DNA from: Bacilli bacterium
Lineage (GTDB): Bacteria; Bacillota_I; Bacilli_A; RF39; UBA660
Direction: 5' to 3'
DNA: 13,873 nt
Assembly: GCA_028703035.1 (NCBI GenBank)
Contig: JAQVNR010000007.1
Span: forward strand, 1-13,873
Each line of letters starts with the position of its first letter. Positions within the stretch are counted from its first letter, which is position 1. Below are positions 13,367 to 13,873 of the stretch, piece by piece. The translations under genes were made by a program, and so were the position numbers. A model generated the notes under the pieces. That model did no database searches, was not told the DNA's origin, and saw only the letters and a list, made by a program, of their open reading frames with translations.

Positions 13367-13873
13367 ATGAATGAAGTTTATGTACTAGATAAAGAGTTTT
13401 TATTTAAAAGTAATATTTATGCGATAACAAGTATTTCACTTGAACATAGTTATGATGTTGATGTATCTAAAGTTACCGGGGAGTTTGTAATATCTGGAGA
13501 TTATCGTCTTCATGAAGTAAGTATTAATAAAGAAGATTTTAGTTTTAAAGTGCCTTTTAATACAGAAGTGAGAAGTAATGTTAATTTAGATACTGTAGAA
13601 GTAGAAATAACTGACTTTTCTTATAATGTATCAGATGATGAACTTAGTGTTCATATTGAATACTTAGTAAGTGGTGAGCAAAGTTTAATTGAATTTGCCA
13701 AAGAAAGTGAATTAGAGGAGTTTTTGCAAGAAACAGGAGCTGAAGTTATTGATTTATCTGAGGAAAATAGAACTGAAGAAGTTATAAAAGAAGTAGAGGT
13801 TCCAGTAGAAGAAGTAAAAGTTCCAGTAGAGGAAGTAAAAGTTCCAGTAGAAGAAGTAAAAGTTCCAGTAGAA
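13367..13873 (+). CDS. SpoVID-like spore coat morphogenesis protein (3' end outside window)
   Basis: The frame is open from ATG 13367 to the window end (169 codons), with AAAGGA 9 bases upstream. Residues about 17-105 resemble the N-terminal beta-rich domain of SpoVID, which localises to the forespore surface and organises coat encasement. Matching features are SISLEHSYDVDV then VTGEFVISGDYRL, a PFNTEV strand, and VEVEITDFSYNVSDDELSVHIEYLVSG. A Glu-rich linker follows, then VPVEEVK heptads from residue 145. SpoVID normally ends in a LysM domain, which would lie beyond the window. In B. subtilis spoVID is encoded a few genes downstream of lonA, so the order here supports both the assignment and a Bacilli host. 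Similarity is moderate and read by eye. Confidence 0.65.
   Translation, partial: MNEVYVLDKEFLFKSNIYAITSISLEHSYDVDVSKVTGEFVISGDYRLHEVSINKEDFSFKVPFNTEVRSNVNLDTVEVEITDFSYNVSDDELSVHIEYLVSGEQSLIEFAKESELEEFLQETGAEVIDLSEENRTEEVIKEVEVPVEEVKVPVEEVKVPVEEVKVPVE
13799..13873 (+). repeat. 21-bp tandem repeat encoding VPVEEVK heptads
   Basis: Units begin at 13799, 13820, 13841 and 13862; the last is cut by the window end. They are nearly identical (GAA or GAG as the main difference) and encode an extended acidic linker. Copy number probably varies between strains by slippage. Confidence 0.93.

Noticed and set aside
13799..13873. Regular repeats as a CRISPR array
   Set aside because: The units are contiguous without spacers, in frame, and encode a heptad linker.

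Overview
The window looks like an AT-rich member of the Bacilli, most likely one of the small-genome gut lineages near the Mollicutes. The evidence is the very low GC content, AAGGAG-type ribosome binding sites, TGG as the only Trp codon (so the ordinary bacterial code), and a lon gene followed by a SpoVID-like spore-coat gene. In Bacillus subtilis lonA and spoVID lie in the same neighbourhood. All genes are on the + strand.

Bases 1-4373 hold a diversity-generating retroelement (DGR). In order: the 3' part of a first target gene with variable repeat VR1; a MutS-domain-I-like accessory gene (MSL); avd; a DGR-type reverse transcriptase; the template repeat (TR) just after the RT stop; an AT-rich spacer with hairpins; a small second MutS-I-like gene; and a second, membrane-anchored target gene with VR2. 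TR, VR1 and VR2 align codon by codon. VR2 differs from TR almost only where TR has adenine, the signature of adenine-specific mutagenic retrohoming. The AAC-rich TR (13 AAC codons) diversifies a surface loop near the C-terminus of two DUF6273-like secreted proteins. The TR is one AAC codon shorter than both VRs and has ATA where both VRs have AAC, so it appears to have changed since the last homing events. Both targets end in an almost identical 129-bp block with a hairpin.

Bases 4381-5634 hold a pyrimidine-nucleoside phosphorylase gene (pdp) with a strong terminator.

Bases 5635-10935 form an accessory island: about 430 bases without a recognisable gene, a C-terminally truncated RhuM-family gene, an AlwI-family type IIS restriction endonuclease, a two-domain fused adenine methyltransferase that suits an asymmetric recognition site, and an ORF6N-domain pseudogene with two frameshifts. 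This is a restriction-modification system set among decayed phage-type genes.

Bases 10933-13873 return to core genes: a promoter with a possible CtsR heat-shock operator, lon, a terminator overlapping its stop codon, and the start of a SpoVID-like protein whose linker carries VPVEEVK heptad repeats and runs off the window end.
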